A stretch of DNA of 64,000 bases from Theocolax elegans (Eukaryota; Arthropoda; Insecta; Hymenoptera; Cerocephalidae): NCBI GenBank assembly GCA_026168455.1, contig CM047425.1, forward strand, positions 27,504,256 to 27,568,255, in the 5' to 3' direction. Each line of letters opens with the position of its first letter. Position 1 is the stretch's first letter. The notes under the pieces are model-generated. The model saw only the letters and a program-made list of their open reading frames with translations. It ran no database searches and was not told where the DNA came from. The position numbers and the translations under genes are program-made. Shown here one piece after another: positions 1 through 12,395 of the stretch.

Positions 1-1796
1 CATTAGATGTGAGATAAATGATGTGTGGTTGTCGTATTCAGCGTTAACCCTTCCACTCCACAGATACGTTTAATTCTAGTAACTTTTGGGATACCAGACA
101 CCGGAGAACGGATGAATTTTGATATATATATATAGATGATAAATCAAAAATAAAAATTTAATTTTTTTAACCACCTTTCTCACTTATTTTACACCTTTGT
201 AATAGAGTATGATGAAAAATGTGTAAAAACGTATATTTAACTGTGATAAAAAAAACAGAACGAATCATCAAATAAAATATAAAATTTTTAAATTTTGGTA
301 GTTTCCACGTACACCTTTTACAGGTTTTTACGTATCCCCTACACCTTTATTACATTTCCAATTTTACCCCCTCTTTACCCCACCTTCTCGCATTCGCCCG
401 GGGTTATGCCCGTGGAAAGAGGGACAACCTGTGGCCAAACCCGTTGGGATAAATGCCATTTAGGAAAACCTCCTCCGAGAAGGGCGGTGTATTCGAGAAC
501 AATTCTGTTTGGGTGGCAAGGTCACATTGCGTAGACTTTAACACCGAAACCGAATGCCTCACACCTCCCGCTCACGTTGTGGAATGTGAAAAAACACCTA
601 ACCGATCATTTAAGCTATTACATTAAATATATATATTCTATTATATATGTTATCAAAATTTATTAGAGTAATAGTACTGTTTTTGTCAGTGTTCGTATCA
701 CTGTGACCACTTTTTATTACCGAAAACCCCTATAAAATATTTTTAGAATTCTTCTACTAAACCCCCCTCTTACCCCCTACCACTCAATCATTACATGGGG
801 GATAAATTAAGACTGGTTGTCATATTCAATGTTGACCCTTCCTCCCACCTTCCTTCATCTTTAAAATAGGGGATAAAAAAGAGTGGTGGTCATATTGTTA
901 TTCACCTGTACCGAAACCCCTAAACTATTTTTGGAATCTTACTAATTTCATTTCCCCTCTCCCCCTCTTGCCCCTCCTCCATCTAGCAATAAATGGAGGA
1001 TAAATGAAGAGTGATTATCATATCGCTATTCACCGTAACCAAAAACCTCATCTTAGTCTTTTTAGAATAAAAAGAATGGTCGTCATATTCTAATTCATAT
1101 ATACCGATAACCTCTATAAAATATTAAAAAAATGTTTTAATTTTACCCCCCCCCCCTCATGACTCCTCCTGCACCTATCATTAGATGTGAGATAAATGAT
1201 GTGTGGTTGTCGTATTCAGCGTTAACCCTTCCACTCCACAGATACGTTTAATTCTAGTAACTTTTGGGATACCAGACACCGGAGAACGGATGAATTTTGA
1301 TATATATATATAGATGATAAATCAAAAATAAAAATTTAATTTTTTTAACCACCTTTCTCACTTATTTTACACCTTTGTAATAGAGTATGATGAAAAATGT
1401 GTAAAAACGTATATTTAACTGTGATAAAAAAAACAGAACGAATCATCAAATAAAATATAAAATTTTTTAAATTTTGGTAGTTTCCACGTACACCTTTTTA
1501 CAGGTTTTTACGTATCCCCTACACCTTTATTACATTTCCAATTTTACCCCCTCTTTACCCCACCTTCTCGCATTCGCCCGGGGTTATGCCCGTGGAAAGA
1601 GGGACAACCTGTGGCCAAACCCGTTGGGATAAATGCCATTTAGGAAAACCTCCTCCGAGAAGGGCGGTGTATTCGAGAACAATTCTGTTTGGGTGGCAAG
1701 GTCACATTGCGTAGACTTTAACACCGAAACCGAATGCCTCACACCTCCCGCTCACGTTGTGGAATGTGAAAAAACACCTAACCGATCATTTAAGCT
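1..1796. repeat. 1,178-bp tandem duplication with degenerate ~120-bp units
   Basis: Bases 1-616 reappear almost unchanged at 1179-1796, an offset of 1,178 bp. Between them (617-1178) lie about five degenerate units of 100-130 bp, each with a GGATAAAT-like start, a TCATATT core, an ACCGAAAACCCC-like block and a C-rich tail. Both long copies contain the same 5S-SINE at the same site, so the duplication postdates that SINE insertion. A related piece (GTTAACCCTTCCACTCCACA and GACACCGGAGAACGGATG) recurs near 3475-3575. No gene is visible. Confidence 0.85.
282..616 (-). mobile_element. 5S-derived SINE copy lacking its 5S head
   Basis: This is the tail and body of the SINE seen complete at 48533-48985, with the A-rich tail read as T on the plus strand near 282. 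It lacks the 5S-like promoter head: similarity stops at TTAAGCT (616) and sequence resembling the right flank of the 1460-1900 copy follows at once. The left flanking sequence AAATAAAATATA (270-281) is kept but its partner on the right is lost, so a deletion took the head and the right target duplication together. Confidence 0.8.
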
Positions 1797-1900
1797 AAGT
1801 CCGAGAACGGTCACCCATCCCAGTGCCAACCGCGCTCGGTGCTGCTTAACTTTCATAACCGGCCGAGGTGCGTTTCCGCCACTCCGCCACCGTGTCGGTC
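1460..1900 (-). mobile_element. 5S-rRNA-derived SINE (SINE3-like), near full length
   Basis: Read on the minus strand, the first ~105 bases (1900 down to about 1797) resemble 5S rRNA around its internal promoter: the block AGTTAAGCAGC, then GCGCGGTTGG and GGATGGGTGACCG align with eukaryotic 5S box A/IE/box C. A TGGCGGAGTGG block ahead of it also fits a tRNA-type A box. A non-5S body and a short A-rich tail follow. The element is flanked by AAATAAAATATA at 1448-1459 and 1901-1912, a 12-bp target-site duplication. The open frame crossing it on the plus strand is antisense and not a gene. Confidence 0.85.
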
Positions 1901-2164
1901 AAATAAAATATATATTACATTAAAATATATTATTTAAGTTATTAAAAATTATTAGACTGACAGTACTGCTTCAGTCTATGTTAGTATTACAGTGACCACT
2001 TTATTTTTACATTATTTATGTATGTAAGTAGTGACTATTATTTATTATTAATTACTTATAATATTACTTATAGGTATGTTCTTAATATAATAATTTAATT
2101 TGGTACAAAAATATACAAACATTGGAGTACTGGCAAAAGTGCTTACACACTTTTTTAATATTTT

Positions 2165-3470
2165 ATCCCGTAATTAGTGGAGTTAATCCGGAATACCCCA
2201 CGAATTCCCGAAATATCGAGGAAATCCCGTAATTAGTGAAGTTATCCCGACATATCCACTAAATCCCAAAATTAGTAAATTTATCCCGGCATACCTCAGA
2301 AATTATCGAAATATTAAGAAAATCTCGAAATTGGTGGAGTTATCCCGGAATACATAAAAAATTCCCGAAATACCACAGAAAATCCCGAAATACCATAGAA
2401 AATCTTGAAATAACCAGAAAATCCCGAAATTAGGGAATTTATCCCGAACATCCAGAAAATCCCGAAACATCCAGGAAATCCCGAAAGTGGTGCAGTTATC
2501 CCGGAATACGTCAGAAAATCCCGAAACATCCAGGAAATCCCGAAATCGGTCGATTTATCCCGAAATACCACAGAAAATTCCGAAACATCCAGGAAATCCT
2601 GAATATGGTGGATTTATTCCGGAATACCACAGAATATCCCGAAACATATAGGAAATCCCGAAAGTGATGGAGTTACCCGGAATACGTCAGAAAATCCCGA
2701 AACATCCAGAAAAACCCTCAATTAGTGAATTTATTCCAAAATGTCACAGAAAATCCCGAAACATCCAACAAATTCCGAAATTGGTGGATTTATTCCGGAA
2801 TACCACAGAATATCCCGATACATCTAGGAAATCCCGAAATTGGTGGTGTTATCCCGGAATACCACAGAAAATCCCGAAACATCCAGGAAGTCCCGAAATT
2901 GTTGGAGTTATCCCAGAACACGTCAGAAAATCTCGAAACATCCAGGAAATCCCGAAATTGGAGGAGTTATCCCGAAATACCACAAAAACCCGAAACTTGC
3001 AGGAAATCCCGAAATTGGTGGAGTTATTCCGGAATACTTAAGAAAATCCCGAAACATCCAGGAAAACCCTAAATTAGTGAAGATTTCCCGGCATATCTAA
3101 AAAATTACCGAATTATTTAGAAAATCCCGAAATTAGTGGTGTTATCCCGGAATATCTCAAACATTTCCAAAATATCCAGGAAATCCCGTATTTAGTGGAG
3201 TTATCCCGAAATACCACAGAAAAACCCGAGACTTGCAGGAAACCCCGAAATTGGTGGAGTTATTCCGGAATACTTAAGAAAATCCCGAAACATCCAGGAG
3301 AACCCTAAATTAATGAAGATTTCCCGGCATATCTAAGAAATTACCGAATTATTTAGAAAATCCCGAAATTAGTGGAGTTATCCCGGAATACCTCAAAAAT
3401 TCCCGAAATATCCAGGAAATCCCGCATTTAGTGGAGTTATCCCGAAATAATTCAGAAATTCCCGAAATAT
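2165..3470. repeat. ~59-bp degenerate minisatellite
   Basis: About twenty degenerate copies of a unit built from ATCCCGAAATTGGTGG, AGTTATCCCGGAATACC and ACAGAAAATCCCGAAAC. ATCCCGAAA-type words recur roughly every 25-35 bases. Open frames occur on both strands and in several frames because the unit is poor in stop codons; none has a recognisable domain, so I do not call genes. A few short CCGGACACC-type repeats at 3520-3565 close the block. Confidence 0.85.
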
Positions 3471-3589
3471 CAGTGTTAACCCTTCCACTCCACACATACT
3501 CTTCATTCTTACAACAGGAGACCAGACACCGCCGCGGGACACCGGACACCACCGCCGGACACCGGAGAACGGATGAATTTTAATATAAT

Positions 3590-4140
3590 ATAGAAGATTT
3601 TGGTTATAACAAATTATTTTATATTGTATTTCTTATAAGAAATATTACATTAAAATCCTTATAAATTAAAGAAATACGTTTACAACATTTAATATATTAA
3701 ATGTATATTCGATCCTTGATTTAAAAATAATGAATGTCACTCAGAATGTCACTCTCCTTTGCATAAAACAATAATATTTACTTACAAATTTCTATTGTAA
3801 AATATAACCATAATCTACAAGATCCTATATATATGCTAATTAAATAATTCGTATTTTATTGGATCTAAAATGTATAATGGTTAACAAAAAATTTAATAGC
3901 AAAAAAATAATCACTCGCTTACGCTTGCTATTTTTTTATTTTTTTATTTTTTGCTATTATTTGATTAGTGGTGTATTAAATAATATGAACCGTATTTCTG
4001 TCTATTAAAACGTAGTTCAGTATATAGATGAAAAACAAATAGTAATATTGTTAGAGTACCAATTTAATATAATAAAATATATATTGTAGGATTCTGTACG
4101 AAGTATTACATTAAATAAATAAATATACAGTAAATGTATG
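3590..4140. other. AT-rich stretch with no recognisable feature
   Basis: AT-rich sequence without a long frame, RNA gene or clear repeat. A short T-rich/A-rich inverted block lies near 3900-3960. Confidence 0.5.
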
Positions 4141-4149
4141 AGGCTCAAT

Positions 4150-4590
4150 ATGTTGACTCCCAGAAATATTAAGTCCCAAAAATTTTAACGGCAAAATCTA
4201 AGACTAAAATTTTTAAAATTTTTAAGACCCAAAACATTGAGTCCCAAAAATAATAAGTCCCAAAAGTTTTAACGGCAAAATCTAAGACTAAAATTTTTAA
4301 GGCCCAAAATGTTAAGCCCCAAAAATATTAAGTCCCAAAAGTTTCAACAGTAAAATCAAAGACTAAAATTTTTAAGACCCAAAATATTGAGTCCCAAAAA
4401 TATTAAGTCCCAAAAGTTTTAACGGCAAAATCTAAGACTAAAATTTTTAAGGCCCAAAATGTTAAGCCCAAAAATATTAAGTCCCAAAAGTTTTAACGGC
4501 TAAATCTAAGACTAAAATTTTTTAAGCCCAAAACGTTTAGTCCCAAAAATATTAAGTCCCAAAAGTTTCAACAGAAAAATCAAAGACTGT
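4150..4590. repeat. ~75-bp minisatellite
   Basis: About six copies of a unit with AAGTCCCAAAAGTTTTAACG, GCAAAATCTAAGACTAAA and AATTTTTAAGGCCCAAAA. Copies differ by short indels and substitutions. Not coding. Confidence 0.85.
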
Positions 4591-4666
4591 TACTAGTAAC
4601 AGTATTGTTGCTACACTACTTTTTAATCTCTAAGTTGCTTACAAACACAAAACAGTAGGTATAAGC

Positions 4667-4747
4667 AGTTATACCTGTTATATAATTGGATAAATACCTG
4701 AAACTTTTTATAATTCCAATAAATCCAATTATATAACAGGTATAACT
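4667..4747. repeat. Perfect 25-bp inverted repeat
   Basis: AGTTATACCTGTTATATAAT at 4667 and its reverse complement ending at 4747 form 25-bp perfect arms around a 31-base centre. It could be a very short MITE or a cruciform-forming site. Nothing else is visible in 4748-5380 apart from AT-rich sequence and an unsupported 62-codon frame. Confidence 0.8.
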
Positions 4748-5378
4748 AAAAGTATTAGACTTAAATGACAACTAAACAAAAATATCAGTAACTAACAATA
4801 AATAGTATATTTTAGTAATATTGAGGAATAATAGTGTCATATTGTTTAAATGCAAGTATACGGTTAGTCTGTTTTCTTCATAAAATGCATTCGTTCTCTT
4901 TTTTTAAGAAATTTGCCTAAAAACACCATAACTTTGTCTAAAATACTCTGCCGCACTCAAACTTTGCATTATTTTGAAGGTAATTAATCATCGATGAATT
5001 AGATTTTTGGATGGATAAAATATTTTTGATCGTACAACCCTTTTTTTTACTATAAAGGTTTTTATTGATTATAACTATATTCAATGTTTTAAAATAATAT
5101 AAATGAAATATTTCAACAAATTCTTCTTGAAATTAATAAACTTTTTCAAATTTAATGTATGTAAGAAAAAATTGTTAGATTTTGAGTTATTAAGTGATAA
5201 AAATGGCCAAAAAGTTAATTTTTTCAATAAATTCAATTTTTTGATTGGCTACAGCTTTGGTACTAATTGTAATTCAGGTCTAAAAATTTAGCTACACACT
5301 ATTCAAGTAGTTTCTTACTGATTCCATACATTAAAACCAAAGTTTATTTTTTAACTGGATCACTTCACATGGAATCTC

Positions 5379-5380
<2 letters not shown>

Positions 5381-5420
<40 letters not shown>
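5381..5420. repeat. (AT)n microsatellite, insertion site of foldback element
   Basis: An AT dinucleotide run ends at the left terminus of the foldback element; a shorter (AT)n run follows the right terminus at 7673. The element therefore sits in, or duplicated, a TA repeat. Confidence 0.8.
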
Positions 5421-5422
<2 letters not shown>

Positions 5423-7672
5423 GTGGTTCTCTGTGACATCGAAGATGAAAAAAATAAATATTGCTATAACTGTGGGAATATGTTTTAGAGGTATCCAGTA
5501 GTTCTCCTGAATTTTTTCAGATTTTTTCTGGGCCATTATTTTAAGTTACAGAGAGTCAAAGTTGACATTTTAGCACTTTTTTGCATTATATGCCCATTTT
5601 CATGAATTTTTAGCTCCTAGGGGATGCATTTTTCACTAAAAACATAAGTATGACTTTTTTTGTAAAATTTTCCGAACTTTTCATTAAAAATACTTTTAAA
5701 GACATAAATGTATGCTGTCACACTCTTGTAAGCCATTTAAACCTTAAATAGTGAAAATCAGCAATTCTGCTCCGGACTCTGGTAACCTAATACTGTCTAA
5801 AAGATGTCTTTTTATAGTCAGAAACTGCCTAAAAATTTCCAGAGTGGGTCTAAATAATTAAGATCACTTATGGTCAAAATATCCGGGAAAAGTGCCCGAA
5901 ATATTAATAGAAATGTATATTTGTTGCCTTATAACGATGAATCTAGTAGCATGATCATTGCAAAAAAATTTATGCACTTACCTTGGAATGGTAGAAAAGT
6001 ATCTCCACTTGTTTCAGTATCCATCTAATCCCCTGTAAGCTGCTAAAAATATAAATATTATTATAAAATTATAAAAAATTATTTTTTAAACATTTATAAT
6101 GCTGGATTTTTAGTTTTACATCCCTTACAAGAATTATAATACTAATCTGAAGGATTACTATAAAAGTATGAATATTATTATTATTATTATTCAGCAATAC
6201 ATTGTTTAGATTTCACAAACTTGTCACTGTCACGTTATCATATTATTCATTATAATTATATATCCGATTTATTTATATATCTTTTGTATTAAATACGTAT
6301 ATTCAGTTATTGTAATAATGATGTTTATATATTTATAGTAATCCTTCAGATTAGTATTATAATTCTTGTAAGGGCTGTAAAACTAAAAATTCAGCATTAT
6401 AAATGTTTAAAAATTAATTTTTTACATTTGTGTAATAATATTTGTATTTTTAGCAGCTTACAGGGGATTAGATGGATACTGAAACCAGTGGAGATACTTT
6501 TCTACCATTCCAAGGTAAGTGCATAAATTTTTTTGCAATGATCATGCTACTAGATTCATCGTTATAAGGCAACAAATATACATTTCTATTAATATTTCGG
6601 GCACTTTTCCCGGATATTTTGACCATAAGTGATCTTAATGATTTAGACCCACTCTGGAAATTTTAGGCAGTTTCTGACTATAAAAAGACATCTTTTAGAC
6701 AGTATTAGGTTATCAGAGTCCGGAGCAGAATTGCTGATTTCATTATTTAAGGTTTTAAATGGCTTACAAGAGTGTGACAGCATACATTATGTCTTTAAAA
6801 GTATTTTTAATGAAAAGTTCGGAAAATATTCACTTATCATATTATTCATTATAATTATATATCCGATTTATTTATATATCTTTTGTATTAAATACGTATA
6901 TTCAGTTATTGTAATAATGATGTTTATATATTTATAGTAATCCTTCAGATTAGTATTATAATTCTTGTAAGGGCTGTAAAACTAAAAATTCAGCATTATA
7001 AATGTTTAAAATAATTTTTTACATTTGTGTAATAATATTTGTATTTTTAGCAGCTTACAGGGGATTAGATGGATACTGAAACCAGTGGAGATACTTTTCT
7101 ACCATTCCAAGGTAAGTGCATAAATTTTTTTGCAATGATCATGCTACTAGATTCATCGTTATAAGGCAACAAATATACATTTCTATTAATATTTCGGGCA
7201 CTTTTCCCGGATATTTTGACCATAAGTGATCTTAATGATTTAGACCCACTCTGGAAATTTTTAGGCAGTTTCTGACTATAAAAAGACATCTTTTAGACAG
7301 TATTAGGTTATCAGAGTCCGGAGCAGAATTGCTGATTTTCATTATTTAAGGTTTAAATGGCTTACAAGAGTGTGACAGCATACATTTATGTCTTTAAAAG
7401 TATTTTTAATGAAAAGTTCGGAAAATTTTACAAAAAAAGTCATACTTATGTTTTTAGTGAAAAATGCATCCCCTGGGAGCTAAAAATTCATGAAAATGGG
7501 CATATAATGCAAAAAAGTGCTAAAATGTCAACTTTGACTCTCTGTAACTTAAAATAATGGCCCAGAAAAAATCTGAAAAAATTCAGGAGAACTACTGGAT
7601 AGCTCTAAAACATATTCCCACAGTTATAGCAATATTTATTTTTTTCATCTTCGATGTCACAGAGAACCACCC
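5421..7672. mobile_element. Foldback element with >600-bp terminal inverted repeats (family A)
   Basis: The left end GGGTGGTTCTCTGTGACATC is mirrored at the right end (GATGTCACAGAGAACCACCC, ending 7672). The arms run from 5421 to about 6166 and inward from 7672. A 599-bp tandem duplication inside (6235-6833 and 6834-7430) gives the right arm a second inner copy. No transposase is visible, so it is probably non-autonomous. Two small frames (66 codons plus, 74 codons minus) recur in the sister element at 32448-33792, but most differences between copies change the residue, which argues against coding. The superfamily is unknown. Confidence 0.85.
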
Positions 7673-7684
7673 ATATATATATAA

Positions 7685-9615
7685 TTAATATTCAAATATT
7701 TCTGAATAAACTACATTTTTTGTATAAATTTTTGCGTTTTCACTGAGGATAAGTTTTTTATTTCTATATTTTATTATATTATCATTTTTATTAATAGATT
7801 TATTATCTATAAATACTTTTAAATTATCCTTTGATGTTGTTCTTGATAAAGCTACGTATAATTGACCATGACTAAAAACAGGAGTATTTAAATATAAACC
7901 AACTTTGTCAAAGGATTGACCTTGAGCTTTGTTTATAGTCATAGCAAAGCTAAGTCTTATTGGAAATTGTCTTCTTATCATATGAAACGGAATTTCTTCT
8001 GATGATGGATATAAATCAATACGTGGTAATAATATTATCTTGACAGCATTTTACCTGTAATTATTTCTACTGTTATAACATACTGTTTCATATCCTTGAT
8101 TATCATTCTTGTTCCATTACATAGTCCACCATTGATATCTAAATTTCGCAAACAACTAACTATTGCACCCTTTTTTAATATTAATTTATGTGCAGGTAAT
8201 CCATTGGGTGTTAATGAATTTAAAAATTCTGTTGGGATTGATTCTTGTAATGTATCATTATCATCACTTTCTACTCTATCATCACTACAAAATGTATAAC
8301 TACATCCATCAATTTTTTCTACTCTATCTTCATTAAGTTTTAATACATTAGAATTTAAAGGCGATAATATTACTTTATTTTTTAATGTGGGATCATTAGG
8401 ATTTATCTTATCTCCAAAGATTTCTGTTATTAAATTGTTATCACAAATGAATTGCGTTGGTATTTCTTTGACATTGTTTTTTAATTCATATTTTGTTAAA
8501 TTTTTATTTTCTCCTATATCAAGTAACCACTTTTTGAAACTAGTATCTGGCTTTTGCAATCTTAAATTTTCAGTCAATGATAACCTTGAAAAATATGGCC
8601 ATAAACAACTTCTTTTGACGCAATAAGTTTCAATAATTTTAGTTTTATTTCCATGTGGCACTATTGGTAGTGTTTGTCTAAAGTCTCCAGAAGTTACAAT
8701 AATTTTATCTCCAAAAGGAAGATCATTTTTACACACATCTCGAGAAAATTTATCAATTTTTTCAAAAGCATATCTAGATACCATTGAAATTTCATCCCAA
8801 ATTATAATTTTAATATTTTTTAAGTAAGTACCATATTCTGAATTAGGACTAATATTGCATGTTGATTGTTCATTTATATTTAATGGTAATTTAAATGTAC
8901 TATGAACAGTTTTTCCATTAATTAATAAAGTAGCAGCAATACCAGTCCAAGCCATTGAAAGAAAAGGAATATTCATTGATATTAAATAATTAATAATTAC
9001 ATTATATAAATAACTTTTTCCACTACCACCAGGACCATCAATGAAATAATACTTATTTCCAATATTATCAATTGTTGCATTGATGATTAAATCATATATT
9101 TTCTTTTGATTAAATGTTAAAGAATTTATTAAAGTTTCTAAGGTATTAATATGATCATGTATATCTAATTCATCTTCATACTCTTTATTTACTTCATAAT
9201 TATCCATATTAGGTAAATGAAAATCATTTAATTTCATTCCATGTAACAATAAGATTTTTTCAATATTATACAAAGCTTTTTTTTCACCCTCAAATTCTGA
9301 TAATTTTGGATCCATAAAATGAATCTTATATTTATTATATAAATCCAAAGCATTAATTGGAGTTTGAAATACAAGAATAAATGCAAATAGTTTGCACATA
9401 GATTTAGGAAATTTGAATACTGCAGCTTCTGCTAAACATTTATCCCACTCATCATCAGTACTAATAATACCTCTCGATAAACAAGCAGTTTCATACGTAT
9501 CGTAAACTATACCATTTACAGTTCGGATATCGTCAAATGATTTTGCACCTCGTACATTTAATAATAATAGTATTAAGAAAAATGTTTCACGTTTATTTGG
9601 ATTTACGAAATACAT
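7685..9615 (-). pseudogene. Helitron Pif1-type helicase domain, frameshifted
   Basis: This is the C-terminal helicase half of a Helitron Rep/Hel protein, which in active elements unwinds DNA for rolling-circle transposition. In the 8035-9615 frame, Walker A GPGGSGKS is at residues 194-201 and Walker B WDEIS at about 273-277; a GDFRQTLP motif follows. The frame breaks near 8040 by a one- or two-base shift. The remaining motifs, [19 protein letters not shown] and YVALSR, continue in another frame (7685-7981). The apparent start at 9615 is not a true start: the reading frame continues upstream through two stops into the Rep half. The 3' Helitron terminus is not seen, because the foldback element lies just beyond 7685. 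Confidence 0.93.
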
Positions 9616-11019
9616 TCTACTTATAATAGGTTTATTAAAATGTTTTCTTTTAGTTCATGCTTTAATTTTTTTATTAAAAACATAATGATAAGGAATTTCA
9701 GTATATAGATATTGTGTTGCATTCTCGTCATCTTTATTTAATTTAAACCATGATGTTAATGTTGTATCTATATTTTTATCAATGAATGTATTTTATTGTC
9801 CTACTTGAAAAAATATATATTGTTCATTTTCTTTATGAACAGGTAATTTTATAATAGCATAAGATTGTTGATGTAATTTAAATTCCAAGATACGATACAT
9901 AGCCTCCGGTGCACATACATATCTAGTAGACAATTGTTGTGATATTTCATCATAATTATATATCTCTTTATTATTTTTATCCATATCATCATTAATGGCT
10001 TCCATTGTGAATTTTACAAAAGCAGTATCAGGACCCTTATGCAAATATTTAAATAAATATTTTATAGCTTTTATTGTATTACATATTTCTATGTTAATAT
10101 GACATTCTAACAATAATAATAAATATGGATTATATGGCACGACAAAACTATTATCTGCAATTCTATGTTTTGAATATATAATTTTATTATCATTATTTCT
10201 TCGGCGATAAGAAGGATAACCATCTGAATTAAAATTTGTTTGTTCAACATATGGTTTAGGAAACTTTTTTGTACAGCGTGTTTTATCTTCATTCATACAT
10301 ACACTATTTTTATTTTGCATTCCACAAGGACCATGTATCATATTATTTTTTACTATATTGTATAATCTTGGATATTTAATTTCATCAGGTATTTCAGCAC
10401 TTATAAGAGAATCAATTTGATCAACATCTCGTAATTTATCATCATTATGCAACCAAATTAACATGTGCATATGTGGTAATCCTCTTTTTTGAAATTCTAT
10501 CACATAAACATAACCTTTAACTTCTCCGAAAATACTTTTTTTTAAAAATACATTTTTAAAATTTTAACTTTTTGATTAAAAACGCGTGATATTAAATCCG
10601 GACGATCTATAGCTGTTTCATATGGTAACAAATTTTCTTAAATTTCTTTCCATGTAGGATTACATGTCATTGTGAGAAATATATCTGGTTTTCCATCAAC
10701 TTGTAATTGAGTCATTGAATCTAAATAATTTTGCTGTATTGCTCTGGGACTTCCTATATAGGTTGAAGGTAATATTATCAATCTTCCTATTTTAGAATGT
10801 TCAATATTTACTTTGTTATAAACATAATTCATCAATCCTTTATACATTTCAGTTCGTAATTCTTCTAGATGACTGCGCAAATAGTATAATCGACATCCTT
10901 TAATTCTTATCCATAAGTCAAAAATAAATTGTTGTGATATATTTTTTAAATTTAAACAAGGACTAAAATCATCACGTATACTTAATTTAAATGAATAATA
11001 TTGTAATATTGAAATATTA
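9616..11019 (-). pseudogene. Helitron Rep (HUH endonuclease) domain, interrupted
   Basis: This is the replication-initiator half of the same Helitron. In the 9793-10503 frame the HUH motif is H11-M12-H13 within GLPHMHMLIWL, and the two catalytic tyrosines are Y149 and Y153 in KYLFKYLHKG. A Cys block (GPCG, CMNED, RCTKKFPKP) lies between. Upstream, 10638-11019 encodes the conserved Helitron_like_N stretch, with words such as LQYYSFKL and QQFIFDLW. Defects are two stops between 9615 and 9793, a stop just after 10638 and a frameshift in the T-run near 10540-10560. At 11019 the frame is cut by the Penelope-like terminus; in-frame sequence appears to resume at 22269. Degenerate and surely inactive. 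Confidence 0.93.
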
Positions 11020-11275
11020 AATTAATTAATATTTTTATCGGTCTTACAGTCAATTATATGGGCAAACAGATTGCCCCTACTTATAATCACCCCCGAAGAA
11101 TCTATAAAAATAAAAATAAAAAATATAAAATATAAAAAATAAAAACACTAACTAAACATAAAAACAAATTATTAATAAAGCAATCTGACTGCCCCCCTGC
11201 ACCAAAAATCTACTAACCCCAAATATGATGTCCGACGTTTCGAGCTCGCTGCTGCTCCTCATCAGGGACTGAATT
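11020..11275 (-). mobile_element. Penelope-like terminal repeat (left, inverted copy)
   Basis: This 250-bp segment is repeated in inverted orientation at 21966-22220 and carries a hammerhead motif on the minus strand. It joins directly to a truncated Penelope-type GIY-YIG frame on the plus strand. A pLTR with inverted orientation next to a 5'-truncated body is a known Penelope-like arrangement. The word TAATATTGAAATATTA at 11004-11019 recurs directly at 22253-22268, a possible target duplication. Confidence 0.75.
11230..11269 (-). ncRNA. Hammerhead ribozyme, minimal type I (Penelope-like terminus)
   Basis: Read on the minus strand: stem I GTCC/GGAC, core CTGATGA, a single G, stem II GAGC/GCTC closing AGCAGCGA, core GAAA, then C-GTC with the cleavage site after the C. 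Stem III is only the palindrome ACGT with no loop, so activity would need dimerisation, as described for Penelope-like elements (Cervera and de la Peña). It is the mirror copy of 21968-22007. Confidence 0.85.
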
Positions 11276-11767
11276 GAAGAGAGAGTGAATCAAATTTATA
11301 ATAGTAAATTAAAAGTAAGAGTAGATATTAAAATTGATGCATTTGTTGTTATACCGTATGTTAGAAGTTTATCTGAAAGAGTAAGAAAAGAGTTTAAAAA
11401 ACTAGATATTCAAGTTTTCTTTAGAAATATTAATAATTTAAGTTTTTTGTTTAATAATTGTAAGGATATAGATAGAAAGGATGATAAATCTGGAGTTGTT
11501 TATAAAATAAATTGTATTGATTGTGATAAATGTTACATTGGTCAAACTAGTAGATATTTGAAAAAGAGAATTTATGAACATAAATATAGTCTGAGGAATG
11601 TATCTGTCACATCAGGTTTGAAAGAGCATTGTTTAGATTTTGATCATTCATTTGATTTTAAAAATGTAGAAATTTTAGAACAAAATATTATGAATAAATT
11701 TAAAAGAGAAAATCTTGAGAATATTCATATATTTAAGGGGGTGCCATACTGGATTATAACCGACTGA
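11276..11767 (+). pseudogene. Penelope-like element C-terminal GIY-YIG endonuclease fragment
   Basis: The 160-codon frame from 11285 encodes the end of a Penelope-like polyprotein: the RT-to-endonuclease linker (IPYVRSLSERV), then a GIY-YIG nuclease whose GVVYKI (70-75) and CYIGQT (83-88) form the GIY and YIG halves, with Cys77 and Cys80 between them and R90...KKRIYEHK after. This nuclease makes the target-DNA nick in integration. The open frame continues upstream to the terminal repeat without a start, so the whole reverse transcriptase is missing (5' truncation). The end of the frame passes through TTAAGGGGGTGCCATA, a word also found, inverted, at the inner edge of the right Penelope terminus (about 21781-21796), so the last residues may be read out of the element. 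Confidence 0.88.
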
Positions 11768-11807
11768 GTAAGGTAGATGCATTATTGCATTTAACGGACA
11801 TATTTTT

Positions 11808-12047
11808 GTTTTATTTGCAAAACGCAAATACAGAAGCACTAGATAATAACATAAAACGTATTTATACAAAGTTTGAAGTCAATATGTAAAGGACACCCTA
11901 AAAAAAGTTTGCACGGAAAAAATAGTCATTTTTCCGTGCAAACTTTTTTTAGGGTGTCCTTGTTGTATTGACCTGAAACTTTGTAGAAAGACATATTATA
12001 CCATTATCTAGTGCTTCTGTATTTGCGTTTTACATAATATTAACAAA
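11808..12047. mobile_element. Palindromic MITE-like element (~115-bp arms)
   Basis: The inner core has perfect 33-bp arms starting AAGGACACCCTAAAAAAAG around ATAGTCA. The homology continues outward with mismatches through ACTTTG, the GAAGCACTAGATAAT block and AAACGCAAATACAG, giving arms of ~115 bp. The left arm is cut by the junction of the 1.57-kb duplication in the second copy (from 13427). No coding capacity. Confidence 0.85.
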
Positions 12048-12361
12048 AAATAAATAGTTTATATTACTGATAAAGTTTGCTTAGTACCAATTTCGTCGAT
12101 AGAGTGCGCGACGCGCTTAGTCTGTGGTATTATACTTAGAGTGGAAGCACTTGCGCAAATAGTTGTTGCAAGATGGCGCTAAATACCATAACTAATATAC
12201 CGGGCATATGTCAATAAACAGAATTATAATAAATATCGTGTTTATGTATTGTAGAAAGACTAATTTGTTTTGCCAGTGCATCCGTTATTGTACATATATG
12301 TATCAAGATTAATGCTTGATATCATCATGTACTGCTACGTGTGTCATGGCACGTCATTCTG

Positions 12362-12395
<34 letters not shown>

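Noticed and set aside
2664..3100. Overlapping frames of 86-125 codons on the plus strand
   Set aside because: They run through the 59-bp minisatellite in several frames and on both strands; no domain and no single conserved frame.
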